Below are positions 1 through 9,003 of a DNA stretch of 64,000 nucleotides, in pieces. The DNA lies in assembly GCF_000419525.1 (NCBI RefSeq), contig NZ_ATTE01000001.1:1302001-1366000 (forward strand). Direction: 5' to 3'. This stretch comes from Leucothrix mucor DSM 2157. GTDB taxonomy: Bacteria > Pseudomonadota > Gammaproteobacteria > Thiotrichales > Thiotrichaceae. Position 1 is the stretch's first letter. Each line of letters opens with the position of its first letter. Under the pieces are notes generated by a model. The model did no database searches and was not told the origin of the DNA. It worked only from the letters and a program-made list of their open reading frames with translations. The position numbers and the translations under genes are program-made.

Positions 1-1218
1 TTGTTTAACCTGCTTAACCAACTCTTCCTGAGCGTTGGCTTCGGCTTGTAAAATAGAGACTTGCTTCATGCGCTCAGCTTCAGACACCACGCGCACTTCA
101 TTGATTTTCTCTTCTTCCTGAGCCACTGTTTTCTCGACTACAATGCGCTCGCGAATAGTATCAGCGATTTCGGTTTTCTTAATTTCCAGCGCCTTTTCTT
201 TATCAATGCGCTGCAGCTCAACATCGCGCTCGCGGGAGACTTGCTCTAGCTCTCTGGCGCGGGTGACTTTTTCTTCTTCAATTGCGACCGCGCGCTGGCG
301 GTTATTGGAGGCCACTTCAACTTCACGCTGGCGGTTTTGTTCGAGGATATCAAGCTGCTCATCGGTGGCGATTCTGGCGCGCTCAGAGCGTAAACGTTCT
401 TCTGAGGTAATCTTGGCAGTCTCGGCTTCTTCGCGTGCCTGAATGCTTTCGATTTCACGTTTTTGGCGGGCGACTGCATCAGCTTCCTGGCGCTCTAATG
501 CCAACATCGCTTCACGGGTTTCAACATCCTTCTTCTTCATCGCCATTTGCTGGTCGCGTTCCAGCTCATTGGTTTTGATATTGTGGGTCGCAGTCAGCTC
601 GGTGATTTTGCGAATACCTTCCGCATCCAAAATATTACTGGAATCCAGCGCCGACTTTGGCGTTTGCTCTAGATAATCAATGGCCACATCTTCCAGCGCA
701 TAACCGTTCAGATCGTCACCAATCACTTCAACGATTTTATCTCGGAAGCCAATTCGGTCATCAAATAGCTCAACAAAGTCCATTTGCTTACCCACCGTTT
801 TTAAGGCTTCGGCAAACTTTGCGTTAAACAACTCATTCACTGCGGCTTTATCAGAAGCGCGATCAACACCGATGGCTTTGGCCACCTTCAGCACATCGTC
901 CTGTGTTTCATTCACCCGCAGGTAAAACGCGACGCTAATATCAGCACGGATATTATCTTTACAGATCAAACCATCTTTGTTTTTGCGGTCGATTTCCAGC
1001 GTGATCAGAGAGACTTTCATTAACTCTTTTTTGTTGATCACCGGCCAAACGATGCCACCCGTAAACTTAACTTTCGGGGTGCTGCTCATGTCATTCACGA
1101 TGAGCGCCCAGCCTTGCGGCACTTTGACGTAGAGTTTAGTAACTGCGAATAAAATACCGATGATTATTAGTGCGATTATTCCCACTAACACCAGCGTCAT
1201 AATTGAAAGTGTACCCAT
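1..1218 (-). CDS. yqiK: YqiK-like flotillin/SPFH membrane protein (3' end outside window)
   Basis: This is the N-terminal 406 codons of a flotillin-family protein; the reading frame is open to base 1, so the C-terminus lies outside the window. An N-terminal hydrophobic segment (about residues 5-27) is followed by an SPFH/band-7 domain (about 30-190). A long Glu/Arg/Ala-rich coiled coil follows (from about 215), the usual flotillin layout. The ATG at 1218 has a GAGG ribosome site about 8 bases upstream. It lies 48 bases after the yqiJ-like gene on the same strand, the yqiJ-yqiK order known from E. coli. Flotillins scaffold ordered membrane microdomains; the inference here rests on architecture and neighbour. 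Confidence 0.85.
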   Translation of the reverse strand, partial: MGTLSIMTLVLVGIIALIIIGILFAVTKLYVKVPQGWALIVNDMSSTPKVKFTGGIVWPVINKKELMKVSLITLEIDRKNKDGLICKDNIRADISVAFYLRVNETQDDVLKVAKAIGVDRASDKAAVNELFNAKFAEALKTVGKQMDFVELFDDRIGFRDKIVEVIGDDLNGYALEDVAIDYLEQTPKSALDSSNILDAEGIRKITELTATHNIKTNELERDQQMAMKKKDVETREAMLALERQEADAVARQKREIESIQAREEAETAKITSEERLRSERARIATDEQLDILEQNRQREVEVASNNRQRAVAIEEEKVTRARELEQVSRERDVELQRIDKEKALEIKKTEIADTIRERIVVEKTVAQEEEKINEVRVVSEAERMKQVSILQAEANAQEELVKQVKQ

Positions 1219-1266
1219 CGTGATGCCTCTGCAAGATTTAAATTATTGGTGTGTTATTTTGAAAAA

Positions 1267-1896
1267 TTATTGCGGCTTAACTTGGTAAAAGCCTGTTGTG
1301 TAGTCGTAGCTGTAGAGTTTTACAGAATCGCCGCGAGTGATGTCATTCGGCTCTGCACAGCGTATTTTTAAGATTAAGCCTGCACCACCATCATGCAGTG
1401 ATGCCTCGCCAGTTGTGGCGCTGACTTTACCGCTGCGAACCGTGACGTACTGCCCGATAAAATCTTTAGACTGTTTGGCGGCTTGCTTTTTAAAGAGTGG
1501 TTTTAACGGCTGTAAACAAGGAGAAATTAGAGTGGCGCCAACAATCGGCGCGATTAATAAAATCCACACCCCAATGGCGATTTGCACCCAACCGGTGGGC
1601 AGCATGGGATAGATGAAATACACCGCCAGAAAGCTGAGCGCCCAAGAGGCTAATATAATGAATGACAGGCTAATGGTGATCGGGATGCCATCCAGCCGGA
1701 ATTTAGCGAGCAGGCCGCTAATACTGAGGGACGAGTCTGCGACATCAAGATCTGCATCCATCGCGACATCGCCATCAGAGCCTTCAAAATCGCCAAAGCC
1801 AAAGCTTGCGACTAACCAATAAAAGACGACCAGAATCAACAGGCCGCTGTAAAACACGGTGGGGAACGTAAATATCCCTGAGATAAACCCACTCAC
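1267..1896 (-). CDS. yqiJ: YqiJ-like inner-membrane protein with C-terminal OB-fold
   Basis: A 209-residue membrane protein with hydrophobic segments near residues 10-30, 70-95 and 100-125. A soluble, beta-rich C-terminal part (about 140-209) fits the OB-fold-containing YqiJ family. Its length equals that of E. coli YqiJ as I recall it. Translation starts at GTG (1894-1896), five bases after an AGGAG ribosome site. The N-terminal half carries an acidic stretch (about 36-52, rich in Asp). It is followed by the flotillin gene and is probably its partner, by analogy with NfeD-flotillin pairs. Function beyond that pairing is unknown. Confidence 0.72.
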   Translation of the reverse strand: MSGFISGIFTFPTVFYSGLLILVVFYWLVASFGFGDFEGSDGDVAMDADLDVADSSLSISGLLAKFRLDGIPITISLSFIILASWALSFLAVYFIYPMLPTGWVQIAIGVWILLIAPIVGATLISPCLQPLKPLFKKQAAKQSKDFIGQYVTVRSGKVSATTGEASLHDGGAGLILKIRCAEPNDITRGDSVKLYSYDYTTGFYQVKPQ

Positions 1897-1978
1897 AATT
1901 GCTCCTTATTATTTTTTTATGTAAGCATTTTATACTAACAGCTAATGGTTAAAGTTTCATTTAATGTGGGCGGTCAGT

Positions 1979-2866
1979 TTACAAACGATCGGAGTGATCC
2001 GCGAGGAAGCGAACGAAGATTAGCGCAAGGCTCTCACGTCGTGAGCGATCCGGCCACATGGCATACAACCCGAGCGAGGGCAGGGACCATTCTGGCAGGA
2101 CATGAACTAACTCCCCACGGCTGATGCCGCGATTCGCAAGATTCTCCGGAATGGCAGTGATACCCAAGCCGCGAATAGCAAATTCATACAGCGCCTGAGC
2201 GGAGTCGACTTCGATTTGATACGTGCAGTTAATATGAGTGCTTTTGCCGCTTTTTGAAATCATTTCAGCGCGTTCGGGGCGCATGGAAAAGTGTATCCAC
2301 TTCCACGCTTCAAGGTCTCTGGGATGCGTTGGGGTTGGATGGTTGGCCACATAATCCGGGCTGGCCACCAGCAATTTAGCCGATTGCCCAATGGTGCGCG
2401 ACATTAGTTCGCTATCGTCTAAAAAGCCCGCGCGAATGCCGACATCAAAGCCTTCTTTAATCAAATCGCGAGGGCGATCGGAGAAGTTGATCTTCAGGTC
2501 AACGCCGGGATTGGCCGTTGAAAACTCGGCCATCAAATCAATCATGCCGGTTTGGGCGATAAAGGCGGGCGCGGTTACCCGTAATTCGCCAGTGGGCTGT
2601 TTGGATAACACGTTGATCGAGTCTAGCCCGGTTTCGGCTGCTTGCAACATTTCACTGACTTTGGCGTAGAGGATTTGGCCTTCGCTGGTCATTGAGAGCT
2701 GGCGGGTGGAGCGATACAGCAGGGTGACGCTAAGCTCTTTTTCAAGATTAGACACTGTCTGGCTAATACGCGATGGCGCGAGTCCTAAGTGGCTGGCCGC
2801 TGCCCGAAACGAGCCTTGGTCGACGACAGTGGCAAAGATCGCCATGCTGCGGAGTTTTTCTATCAT
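1979..2866 (-). CDS. LysR-family transcriptional regulator
   Basis: A 295-residue protein with the N-terminal winged helix-turn-helix of LysR regulators (about residues 1-60; FRAAASHLGLAPSRISQTVS is the recognition region). A periplasmic-binding-like effector domain runs from about 90 to 290. It most resembles the CrgA/AaeR type of LysR that often controls a neighbouring divergent oxidoreductase or exported protein. It is divergent from the SnoaL-like gene at 3013 across about 146 bp, so regulation of that gene is likely by position. Effector unknown. Confidence 0.85.
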   Translation of the reverse strand: MIEKLRSMAIFATVVDQGSFRAAASHLGLAPSRISQTVSNLEKELSVTLLYRSTRQLSMTSEGQILYAKVSEMLQAAETGLDSINVLSKQPTGELRVTAPAFIAQTGMIDLMAEFSTANPGVDLKINFSDRPRDLIKEGFDVGIRAGFLDDSELMSRTIGQSAKLLVASPDYVANHPTPTHPRDLEAWKWIHFSMRPERAEMISKSGKSTHINCTYQIEVDSAQALYEFAIRGLGITAIPENLANRGISRGELVHVLPEWSLPSLGLYAMWPDRSRRESLALIFVRFLADHSDRL

Positions 2867-3012
2867 TGTTTACCTCAGCGGAACAATCTCTTCTTAAAAC
2901 GGCATCTTACCGATGAATATGCAGAACAATATAATACAAGTGCATTGCTTAACCGAGCCATAACTTGGCGAATTGCAATTCAGCATGAATTTTCATAAAT
3001 AAGGACAATTAT

Positions 3013-3519
3013 ATGAACAGACGCACACTTATTAAGTCGGTAATCGGCGCTGCTCTGGCGCTTAAAGTTGGACAAGCAGTTGCCGCGACAGAGGAAGAGC
3101 CCAAAATGGATGAGACCAGCAAGGCTTCATTCGATACGGTCATGGGATTTATGGGCGCAATGGGCGGCGGCGATATGGAAGCCATGTCTAAGCTGATGGC
3201 GGATGATATGGTTTGGCACAACGAAGGGGATAGCAGCTTACCTTGGATTGGTGTTGCTGAAGGCAAAGAAGCCATTTTCGAGTTTTTGGGTGTGTTCTCT
3301 GCCAACCTAAAAACCACGCTGTGGGAAAATACTGATGCCTTTGCCTCAGGCGATACGGTTGCAGTATTCGGTAAGATGAATGCGATTGCCACTAAGACGG
3401 GCAAAGAGACTGGCGAATTCACCTTTGCACTGCGCGCTAAAGTGCGTGATGGGCAGGTTGTGTTATGGCACTGGTTTGAAGATTCTTTTGCGGTAAGTCA
3501 GGCGTATCACAATAAGTAA
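3013..3519 (+). CDS. Exported SnoaL-like (NTF2 fold) protein
   Basis: A 168-residue protein beginning with a Tat-like leader (MNRRTLIKSVIG, then a hydrophobic stretch ending near AVAA). The mature part fits the NTF2/SnoaL fold: an alpha helix with GDMEAMSKLMADDMVWH, then a sheet with the typical FEFLGVFSAN and VRDGQVVLWHWF segments. SnoaL-like proteins are small isomerases, hydrolases or binding proteins; the substrate cannot be told. An AAGGA ribosome site lies seven bases before the ATG. It is transcribed divergently from the LysR gene at 1979 and ends just before a strong hairpin. Confidence 0.75.
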   Translation: MNRRTLIKSVIGAALALKVGQAVAATEEEPKMDETSKASFDTVMGFMGAMGGGDMEAMSKLMADDMVWHNEGDSSLPWIGVAEGKEAIFEFLGVFSANLKTTLWENTDAFASGDTVAVFGKMNAIATKTGKETGEFTFALRAKVRDGQVVLWHWFEDSFAVSQAYHNK

Positions 3520-3532
3520 GTTGAGTACCAGT

Positions 3533-3566
3533 AGAGAGGTGATGTTGTGTCACCTCTCTATTGTTT
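3533..3566. terminator. Bidirectional intrinsic terminator
   Basis: Perfect 10-bp stem (AGAGAGGTGA, 3533-3542, pairing with 3550-3559) with a 7-base loop, followed by a T-rich tract ending in TTGTTTT. It lies between the convergent SnoaL-like gene (ends 3519) and barrel gene (ends 3592) and could serve both. Confidence 0.8.
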
Positions 3567-3591
3567 TAGCGGTTTGAGTAAGGCAGCCGTT

Positions 3592-4314
3592 TTAGAAGTT
3601 TACCCGCACACCTAAAGCCAGTTCATGGCTCGTAATATCATCAATCTTAAAGCCATCGGTGAAGGAATCTTGCCCGGTTTTTACATCGCCGAAATTAGCA
3701 TACTGGTATTCACCGTAGATCGCTGTCTTTTTAGAGATCGCGTAGCTTCCACCTACGCCAACGTTCCATGAAAGCTCAGTCGAGTCGCCATCGGAATAGT
3801 TGTCGTAATAGCCATCTGCCGCGCCATCAAAGGCATCGAATGCCGCAACACCTGCGCCACCTAGTCGAGCGGAGTAGTCATTATTGGCAACGCCCAAACC
3901 TGCTTTTACATACGGGGTGAATTTTGAGGCATTTGGGAAATCGTAAAAGCCTTCAACCGTTAATGTGGTGGTTTTCACATCGCCATTAAGAATGTATTCC
4001 TCACCCGCGCGAGCACCGGTTCCGGTTTGTGCATCGTTAAAGCTGCCTTCGCGATAGCCTAAGCGACCTTCAACGCGGAAGCGCTCATTGAATTGATAAC
4101 CCAGACCGAGTGCGCCAAACGTGCCATCGCCCGCGTCGAATTCGCCAGGGAAGTCAGCGTCTACTGCAACATTATTTCCATAAGGCTCAGAGTCGGTTGC
4201 TTGTTGGCTAGTGCCTAGTTGAGCCGAGCCGTAAAAGCCTTGGGCTAATGCTAATGAAGGTGTGGCAAAGGCCACGGCGATTGCTAATGCGATTTTCTTG
4301 CCAGAGTAGCTCAT
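3592..4314 (-). CDS. Outer-membrane beta-barrel protein (OmpW/OMP_b-brl type)
   Basis: A 240-residue protein with a cleavable signal peptide (hydrophobic about residues 6-22, cleavage after ALAQ or nearby). The rest is alternating beta strands with glycine and aromatic girdles (FGALGLGYQFNERFRVEGRL; ELALGVRVNF) and ends in the C-terminal Phe typical of outer-membrane barrels. Probably eight strands by length. Two loops are unusually Asp/Gly-rich (about 45-60 and 160-180), as in calcium-binding or salt-adapted barrels; that is only compositional. An AGGAA ribosome site precedes the ATG. Confidence 0.8.
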   Translation of the reverse strand: MSYSGKKIALAIAVAFATPSLALAQGFYGSAQLGTSQQATDSEPYGNNVAVDADFPGEFDAGDGTFGALGLGYQFNERFRVEGRLGYREGSFNDAQTGTGARAGEEYILNGDVKTTTLTVEGFYDFPNASKFTPYVKAGLGVANNDYSARLGGAGVAAFDAFDGAADGYYDNYSDGDSTELSWNVGVGGSYAISKKTAIYGEYQYANFGDVKTGQDSFTDGFKIDDITSHELALGVRVNF

Positions 4315-4593
4315 CTTGTTTCCTGCTAAGTGTGTGTAAATGATGAGGCTAATGTAGCGCTTGGCGATTATTCTGAATAGATAGGGTAAATGTAATGCAT
4401 TGTTCTGAAAATCAGAACAGTACCCACCTACTGGATAATGCTAAATTTTTCCGCATGAACCTAGGATTTATACTCATTCCTGATTGAATTACATATTTTT
4501 TGGTTTATTTTTAAACTAATTGGTGTAAAATTTTAAGTGCTAGTTAAGAGTACATAATTGACATAATACTGCTATAAATTTAATAGGTGGGGC

Positions 4594-5016
4594 ATGGATT
4601 ACATACTAAGTCATACAAGCGAGATTGGGTTCTCCTTATTCCTGTTTATTTGTATTTATTTCTTATTCAGGATTGGCATTCGTCTTGTTGAAGATGATTT
4701 GGGCGATTATACATTCTGGGCATGGATTCTATTAATCATTGGAATTTTTTGGGGAATGAACTTTCTCAACCAGAAAAACCCTCTTGGATTCCTTGGATTT
4801 ATTCCTGCTCTAACTTATATATTATTAAAAATACTGAGAGGAATAAACTTTGACTATAAAACACAAAGTAAGGTTAAAGGGGTTGTGTTTTCCGGCATCG
4901 CATCTTCGATTACCTATGCCGTAACACACACAGTATTTGGGTTTGGAATACCTGAAGCATCAATAACCGCTTTGCTGGCTGCTGGGATTCTTGGTGCAGT
5001 TGGATATACAGCCTGA
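4594..5016 (+). CDS. Predicted membrane protein, unknown family
   Basis: A 140-residue protein with four likely membrane segments (about residues 12-30, 42-62, 68-84 and 98-138), the last being long and glycine-rich. I recognise no family. The gene and the next one are clearly more AT-rich than the efflux and catabolic genes of this window, and codons are A/T-ended, which suggests recent acquisition. The ribosome site is GGTGGGG just upstream of the ATG. It is preceded by about 280 bp of AT-rich DNA (4315-4593) in which I see no gene. Confidence 0.6.
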   Translation: MDYILSHTSEIGFSLFLFICIYFLFRIGIRLVEDDLGDYTFWAWILLIIGIFWGMNFLNQKNPLGFLGFIPALTYILLKILRGINFDYKTQSKVKGVVFSGIASSITYAVTHTVFGFGIPEASITALLAAGILGAVGYTA

Positions 5017-5080
5017 TGGTGTGACTTGGCTTTTAGCTTGTTAATCACTAAATCAACTAGCAAATATTATCAGGGGATAA

Positions 5081-5752
5081 ATGAAAATTAAGTTGCTCGC
5101 CATTCTCGACAAAAAGCATGAGCAATATAATATTTGGTCACCCGTGAACCCTGCTTTCATAATCGTATCATGTGATAGAGAAGAAGGGTTGAAGAGGTTA
5201 TCTGAGTTCTTAGAGGGATACCTAGCTAGGATCTTAGGTCAGTGGATAAAATACAGCAATTCTGGATCGACAGGTAGTAAGTGTAATTGTCCTGAAGGCT
5301 ATGTCGAGCTACCACAAGATATTTGGAAGTGTAAGCTGAATAAGTCTATTTGTACTTTGCAGTCGGAGATAGATCTTACTAATACACAGAGATTTTTTTC
5401 AGGTTGTACGGCACCAATAGAAAAAAGAAAGGGTATTTTATCCGCTATAGAGTCAGGCAGGTACTCCGAGTTTCATCATGTGGTAGGTCGGAATCTATGC
5501 GTTCTGTGTGAAGGGCGAAAAGGGAAGAAAATTTATTATGAATATCATTATGAAATTGAAATGCAATTGATTTCAGAGGTTATCGATATTTCAGAAAAAG
5601 TGTTGCAGTTAGAAATAGCTAAGCATAATTACCCTGAGAGTATAAAGTATTGTAAGGTTTGTACAGAATGCTGTTTAGAATTTATAAGAAATATTCACCC
5701 AACTGAAGCGTTTAATTTTTCAATAGTTGAGCTGGATTATTTTGGTAGATAA
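5081..5752 (+). CDS. Cysteine-rich hypothetical protein
   Basis: A 223-residue soluble protein that I do not recognise. It contains about a dozen cysteines in three clusters: CNC near residue 69, CVLCEG near 142 and CKVCTECC near 194, a pattern fitting structural zinc sites. No signal peptide is visible. An AGGGGATAA ribosome site precedes the ATG. It lies 64 bp after the AT-rich membrane protein gene on the same strand and shares its composition, so the two may be a co-transferred pair. Confidence 0.55.
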   Translation: MKIKLLAILDKKHEQYNIWSPVNPAFIIVSCDREEGLKRLSEFLEGYLARILGQWIKYSNSGSTGSKCNCPEGYVELPQDIWKCKLNKSICTLQSEIDLTNTQRFFSGCTAPIEKRKGILSAIESGRYSEFHHVVGRNLCVLCEGRKGKKIYYEYHYEIEMQLISEVIDISEKVLQLEIAKHNYPESIKYCKVCTECCLEFIRNIHPTEAFNFSIVELDYFGR

Positions 5753-5771
5753 GTTGAAGCAATGTATCACC

Positions 5772-6404
5772 TCATTGACAGGCATCTTCTTGGCTTTCAG
5801 GGCGCGCCAAGTCGAAGGCTTCGAGTTCCAGGCAGCGTTGCTCAATCTCGGTGAGTCGCTTAAAAGGCGTTAGATCACAGCCCCAGCGATACGCATTGTA
5901 AAGCTGCGGCACTAGGCAGATATCCGCTAAGTTTGGCGTGTCGCCAAAGCAAAAGGGCGTATCCGGCCGGATCAGTTGTTCAAATGCTTCAAAGCCACGG
6001 GTCATCCAATCATTCATCCAAGCCACGGCTTCTTCTTGGCTATGGCCCATCGACTTTAGCTTGGCAACCACGCGTAAATTATTGACTGGGTGAATATCGG
6101 TGGCAATCGTCAGGGCGGCGGCGCGAATTTTGGCTCGGTCGATTGCCCCTTTTGGCAATAGTGGAGGGGTAGGGTAGGCCTCATCCAACCAATCCAAAAT
6201 CGCCATGGATTGAGTGAGTACGGTGCTGTCATCGAACACCAGCGTTGGCACGCTGTGGCTGGGGTTTAGCGCGACATAGTCTGGTGCGTTTTCTTCACCC
6301 TTGAGTAAGTCTACTGGCACAATCGTGTAGTTGAGTTCTTTCAGGTTTAGCGCGATCCGCACACGGTAGGCGGTAGTTGATCGCCAGTAGCTATAAAGTT
6401 TCAT
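5772..6404 (-). CDS. maiA: Maleylacetoacetate isomerase / zeta-class glutathione S-transferase
   Basis: A 210-residue GST of the zeta class. The N-terminal thioredoxin-like domain carries the hallmark active-site segment, here RSTTAYRVRIAL (the family usually has SSxAYRVR), and the glutathione-site segment with VPTLVFDD and TQSMAI. The C-terminal helical domain follows from about residue 90, with the conserved NNLRV. The family isomerises maleylacetoacetate (or maleylpyruvate) to the fumaryl form in tyrosine or gentisate breakdown. No fumarylacetoacetase or homogentisate dioxygenase gene is adjacent, so the pathway is not fixed by context. A GGGGAAGGA ribosome site precedes the ATG. Confidence 0.85.
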   Translation of the reverse strand: MKLYSYWRSTTAYRVRIALNLKELNYTIVPVDLLKGEENAPDYVALNPSHSVPTLVFDDSTVLTQSMAILDWLDEAYPTPPLLPKGAIDRAKIRAAALTIATDIHPVNNLRVVAKLKSMGHSQEEAVAWMNDWMTRGFEAFEQLIRPDTPFCFGDTPNLADICLVPQLYNAYRWGCDLTPFKRLTEIEQRCLELEAFDLARPESQEDACQ

Positions 6405-6435
6405 TCCTTCCCCTCGTGGTTTTCTAAATTAGGCG

Positions 6436-6754
6436 TTAGCCCATCACGGTAACAACAATATTGCGGTTAAAGCGGCTGGTGCGGTGCTCATAGAGGTAAA
6501 TACCTTGCCAAGTTCCAAGCGTGGCTCGTCCATTAGCCACGGGCACCATTAGGCTGTCATTGGTGAGAATGCAGCGGATATGGGCCGACAGAGCCAAGTA
6601 TACTGGCCTTCAAGTGAGCAGGGAGGTCATCAGGCCCTTCAAGTGTATGCTTGTAGTAAGGCTCGTTTTCTGTAAATTGGCAGAGAACTTCATCTGTGAT
6701 GATATGAAACCCTCTAGACCTAGGCTCAAGGTCAATCTCTTTCTGTATCCACAT
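6436..6754 (-). pseudogene. Broken YjbQ/UPF0047 family gene
   Basis: Read from 6754, the frame begins like intact YjbQ proteins (MWIQKEIDLEPRSRGFHIIT) but jumps after about 27 residues to NEPYYKHTLEGPDDLPAHLK. About 50 residues of the family core, including its HTSAS segment, are therefore missing. The frame then stops at 6557. A second frame continues with AHIRCILTNDSLMVPV and the normal C-terminus (LGTWQGIYLYEHR ... VVTVMG) to a stop at 6436-6438. The segment around LPAHLKASILG seems to be present twice in diverged form, so the locus may be a recombined join of two paralogues. Intact family members are about 135 residues. Confidence 0.8.
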
Positions 6755-6947
6755 ATGACGACCATTAGCGTGACGTTAGTGGAGTAACATTATCATAGTT
6801 AGTCCTGAATTTATCTGAGGAAATCCGTTCATTGTTTTGCAGGTAATTATCAAAAAATAATTGATACTGATTCAGTGGTCAGTCGGTTTATCATTTAATG
6901 TGTGAGTATTATTGTGCACTCATACCCAACTACTAAGAGATCAAGTA

Positions 6948-8012
6948 ATGAAAGCTGTAGGTTATTTAGAATCCAAAACGATCGATCAAGCAGATGCTTT
7001 ATTAGATATAGAAATACCAACACCTGAAGCATCTGGTCGTGATCTACTAGTTAATGTCGCAGCGATTTCCGTCAACCCAGTTGATACTAAAGTGCGTATG
7101 CGTGCCGCTGGTGAAAATGGCCAGCACAAAATCCTAGGCTGGGATGCTGTCGGCGAAGTCGTTGCTGTCGGTGGTGACGTGGAAAACTTCAAGGTTGGTG
7201 ATCAAGTTTGGTATGCCGGCGACATAACACGCTCAGGCTCTAATGCTGAATTTCAGTTAGTAGATGAGCGTATTGTTGGACTGAAGCCAACTTCATTATC
7301 TAACACTGAAGCAGCCGCGATGCCTTTGACTGCGATCACTGCATGGGAGCTATTATTTGCGCGTTTAGGGTTTAACCCACAGTTACCAGCGGATATGACA
7401 CAAGACAGTACAGCGCAAGCAATTGATCCAGCAGCACCAGCGCCTTCTATTTTGATTATGGCAGCGGCAGGTGGTGTAGGTTCTATCCTGACTCAACTTG
7501 CGAAGCAGCTAACTAACGCAACCGTGATCGGTACGGCATCGCGTCCAGAAAGTCAGGAGTGGGTGAAAGAGCTAGGTGCTGATCATGTGATTAATCACCA
7601 TGAGCCACTATTGCCGCAGTTACAAGCACAGGGCATTGAAAACGTGAGTCACGTGATTAGTCTGACGCATACCGACCAGCATTATGAACAGCTGATAGAA
7701 GTGTTAGCACCACAAGGTAAGCTGGCATTGATTGATGATCCTGAGCAACCATTGGATGTGATGAAGCTAAAAGGTAAGTCGTTATCATTGCACTGGGAGC
7801 TGATGTTTACGCGCTCTATGTTCCAAACATGGGACATGCAAAAGCAGCATGACTTGTTAACGAATGTGGCGCAGTTGGTGGACAAAGGTGTTCTGAAAAC
7901 GACATTGGGTAAAAGCTACGGCAGCATCAATGCAGAAAACCTTAAGCAGGCACATGCACATATTGAAACGAACCAAGCGGTAGGTAAGGTTGTTTTGGAA
8001 GGCTTTGCTTAA
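6948..8012 (+). CDS. Zinc-type alcohol dehydrogenase-like / quinone oxidoreductase (MDR superfamily)
   Basis: A 354-residue medium-chain dehydrogenase/reductase. The N-terminal GroES-like domain contains SVNPVDTKVR and GWDAVGEVVAVG. The Rossmann domain carries the glycine motif in MAAAGGVGSILTQLA. Catalytic-zinc Cys/His ligands are absent, as in the ZADH/quinone-oxidoreductase branch that reduces quinones or enones with NADPH. I chose the ATG at 6948, where family members begin (MKAVGY), rather than an in-frame upstream GTG/TTG codon. The DNA before it (6790-6947) has no other gene. A LysR gene follows convergently. Confidence 0.85.
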   Translation: MKAVGYLESKTIDQADALLDIEIPTPEASGRDLLVNVAAISVNPVDTKVRMRAAGENGQHKILGWDAVGEVVAVGGDVENFKVGDQVWYAGDITRSGSNAEFQLVDERIVGLKPTSLSNTEAAAMPLTAITAWELLFARLGFNPQLPADMTQDSTAQAIDPAAPAPSILIMAAAGGVGSILTQLAKQLTNATVIGTASRPESQEWVKELGADHVINHHEPLLPQLQAQGIENVSHVISLTHTDQHYEQLIEVLAPQGKLALIDDPEQPLDVMKLKGKSLSLHWELMFTRSMFQTWDMQKQHDLLTNVAQLVDKGVLKTTLGKSYGSINAENLKQAHAHIETNQAVGKVVLEGFA

Positions 8013-8036
8013 GCGTTTGCTTGAACTGGCGATATA

Positions 8037-8063
8037 ATGCAGGGGGATTCTAATCCCCTGCAT
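8037..8063. terminator. Hairpin between convergent genes
   Basis: ATGCAGGGG at 8037-8045 and the following ATT pair with AATCCCCTGCAT at 8052-8063, with one bulged G. The hairpin lies 25 bp after the oxidoreductase stop and overlaps the last codons of the convergent LysR gene. There is no strong T-run, so termination is plausible but not certain. Confidence 0.5.
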
Positions 8064-9003
8064 CTAGTACATCTTTCTGCAAAACCCCTTTCTCTATCAA
8101 CGCCCGTAGCGTCTCACCACATTTTTCCTTTAACGCATCTCGCAACAGCCTTGCCGCAGGTGTAATTGACTGCCTACTCGGGAATACCAACCACAACTCG
8201 GTCGCTGTTGGTTTGTACGCTGGCAACAGGTTCACCACATTACCCTTGAGTAAATCGACAGACATATCCAGGCACGACTTCATTGCAACTCCTTTTCCTG
8301 CCACGCACCAACGCCTCACCAAATCACCGTCATTAGATGCGCGATTCCCTTTCATTCTGATCTTATGGTGCTCATCATCTTTGGTAAATTCCCAAGCATC
8401 ATGGACGATGTCATGTAATTGATAAAACAGTCCATTGTGCGATAATAAATCATCGGGGTGTTCAGGAGTGCCATGCTTGTTTAGATAGGATTTTGTTGCG
8501 CACAATAAACGCGGCGCATTACAAATTTTGAAGCCGTAAACACCTGACTCACTGGGTGCGTCGTAGCGCAACGCCATATCTACTGCATCACGGTAAAAGT
8601 CGATATTGCTATCGCTGATATTGGTACGTAGTGTGAGGTCAGGGTGAGTGTCCATAAACTCATCTAGCCACGGTATTACTAAATTACGTCCAAAGTCGGA
8701 AGACACCGCCAGGCGTAATTCACCTCCAATAGTATCGAGTCCATCTCGGATGTTGTGTTTAGCCTGATCTAGCATGACAACCGCTTGTTCACATTGAGGA
8801 ATATAGCGTTCGCCTGCGCTGGAAAGGCGCAATTGGCGTGTAGTGCGGACAAATAGGTCTGCGCCCAAGGACTTTTCGGTTCGCTTAATAGCGGCACTTG
8901 CGGTAGAGGTGCTCATATTCAAATGCCTTGCAGCAGCGGTAATGCTTCTAAACTCTGCAACTTTCAGCACGATTTTAAGATCTTCTACTAGCATATTGTC
9001 CAA
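8050..9003 (-). CDS. LysR-family transcriptional regulator
   Basis: A 317-residue LysR protein: helix-turn-helix at about residues 5-62 (FRSITAAARHLNMSTSTASA) and effector-binding domain from about 92. It is divergent from the small monooxygenase gene at 9109 and convergent with the MDR oxidoreductase at 6948. In CrgA-like LysR loci such neighbours are usual targets, so either may be regulated. The 105-bp divergent gap contains ATAAT/ATTAT half-sites (9013-9017 and 9027-9031) that could belong to an operator; this is weak. Confidence 0.85.
   Translation of the reverse strand: MDNMLVEDLKIVLKVAEFRSITAAARHLNMSTSTASAAIKRTEKSLGADLFVRTTRQLRLSSAGERYIPQCEQAVVMLDQAKHNIRDGLDTIGGELRLAVSSDFGRNLVIPWLDEFMDTHPDLTLRTNISDSNIDFYRDAVDMALRYDAPSESGVYGFKICNAPRLLCATKSYLNKHGTPEHPDDLLSHNGLFYQLHDIVHDAWEFTKDDEHHKIRMKGNRASNDGDLVRRWCVAGKGVAMKSCLDMSVDLLKGNVVNLLPAYKPTATELWLVFPSRQSITPAARLLRDALKEKCGETLRALIEKGVLQKDVLDAGD

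Noticed and set aside
1-1218. Several overlapping plus-strand open frames (Ser/Arg-rich) across the flotillin coiled coil
   Set aside because: They are antisense shadows of the Glu/Arg/Ala-rich coiled-coil coding sequence.
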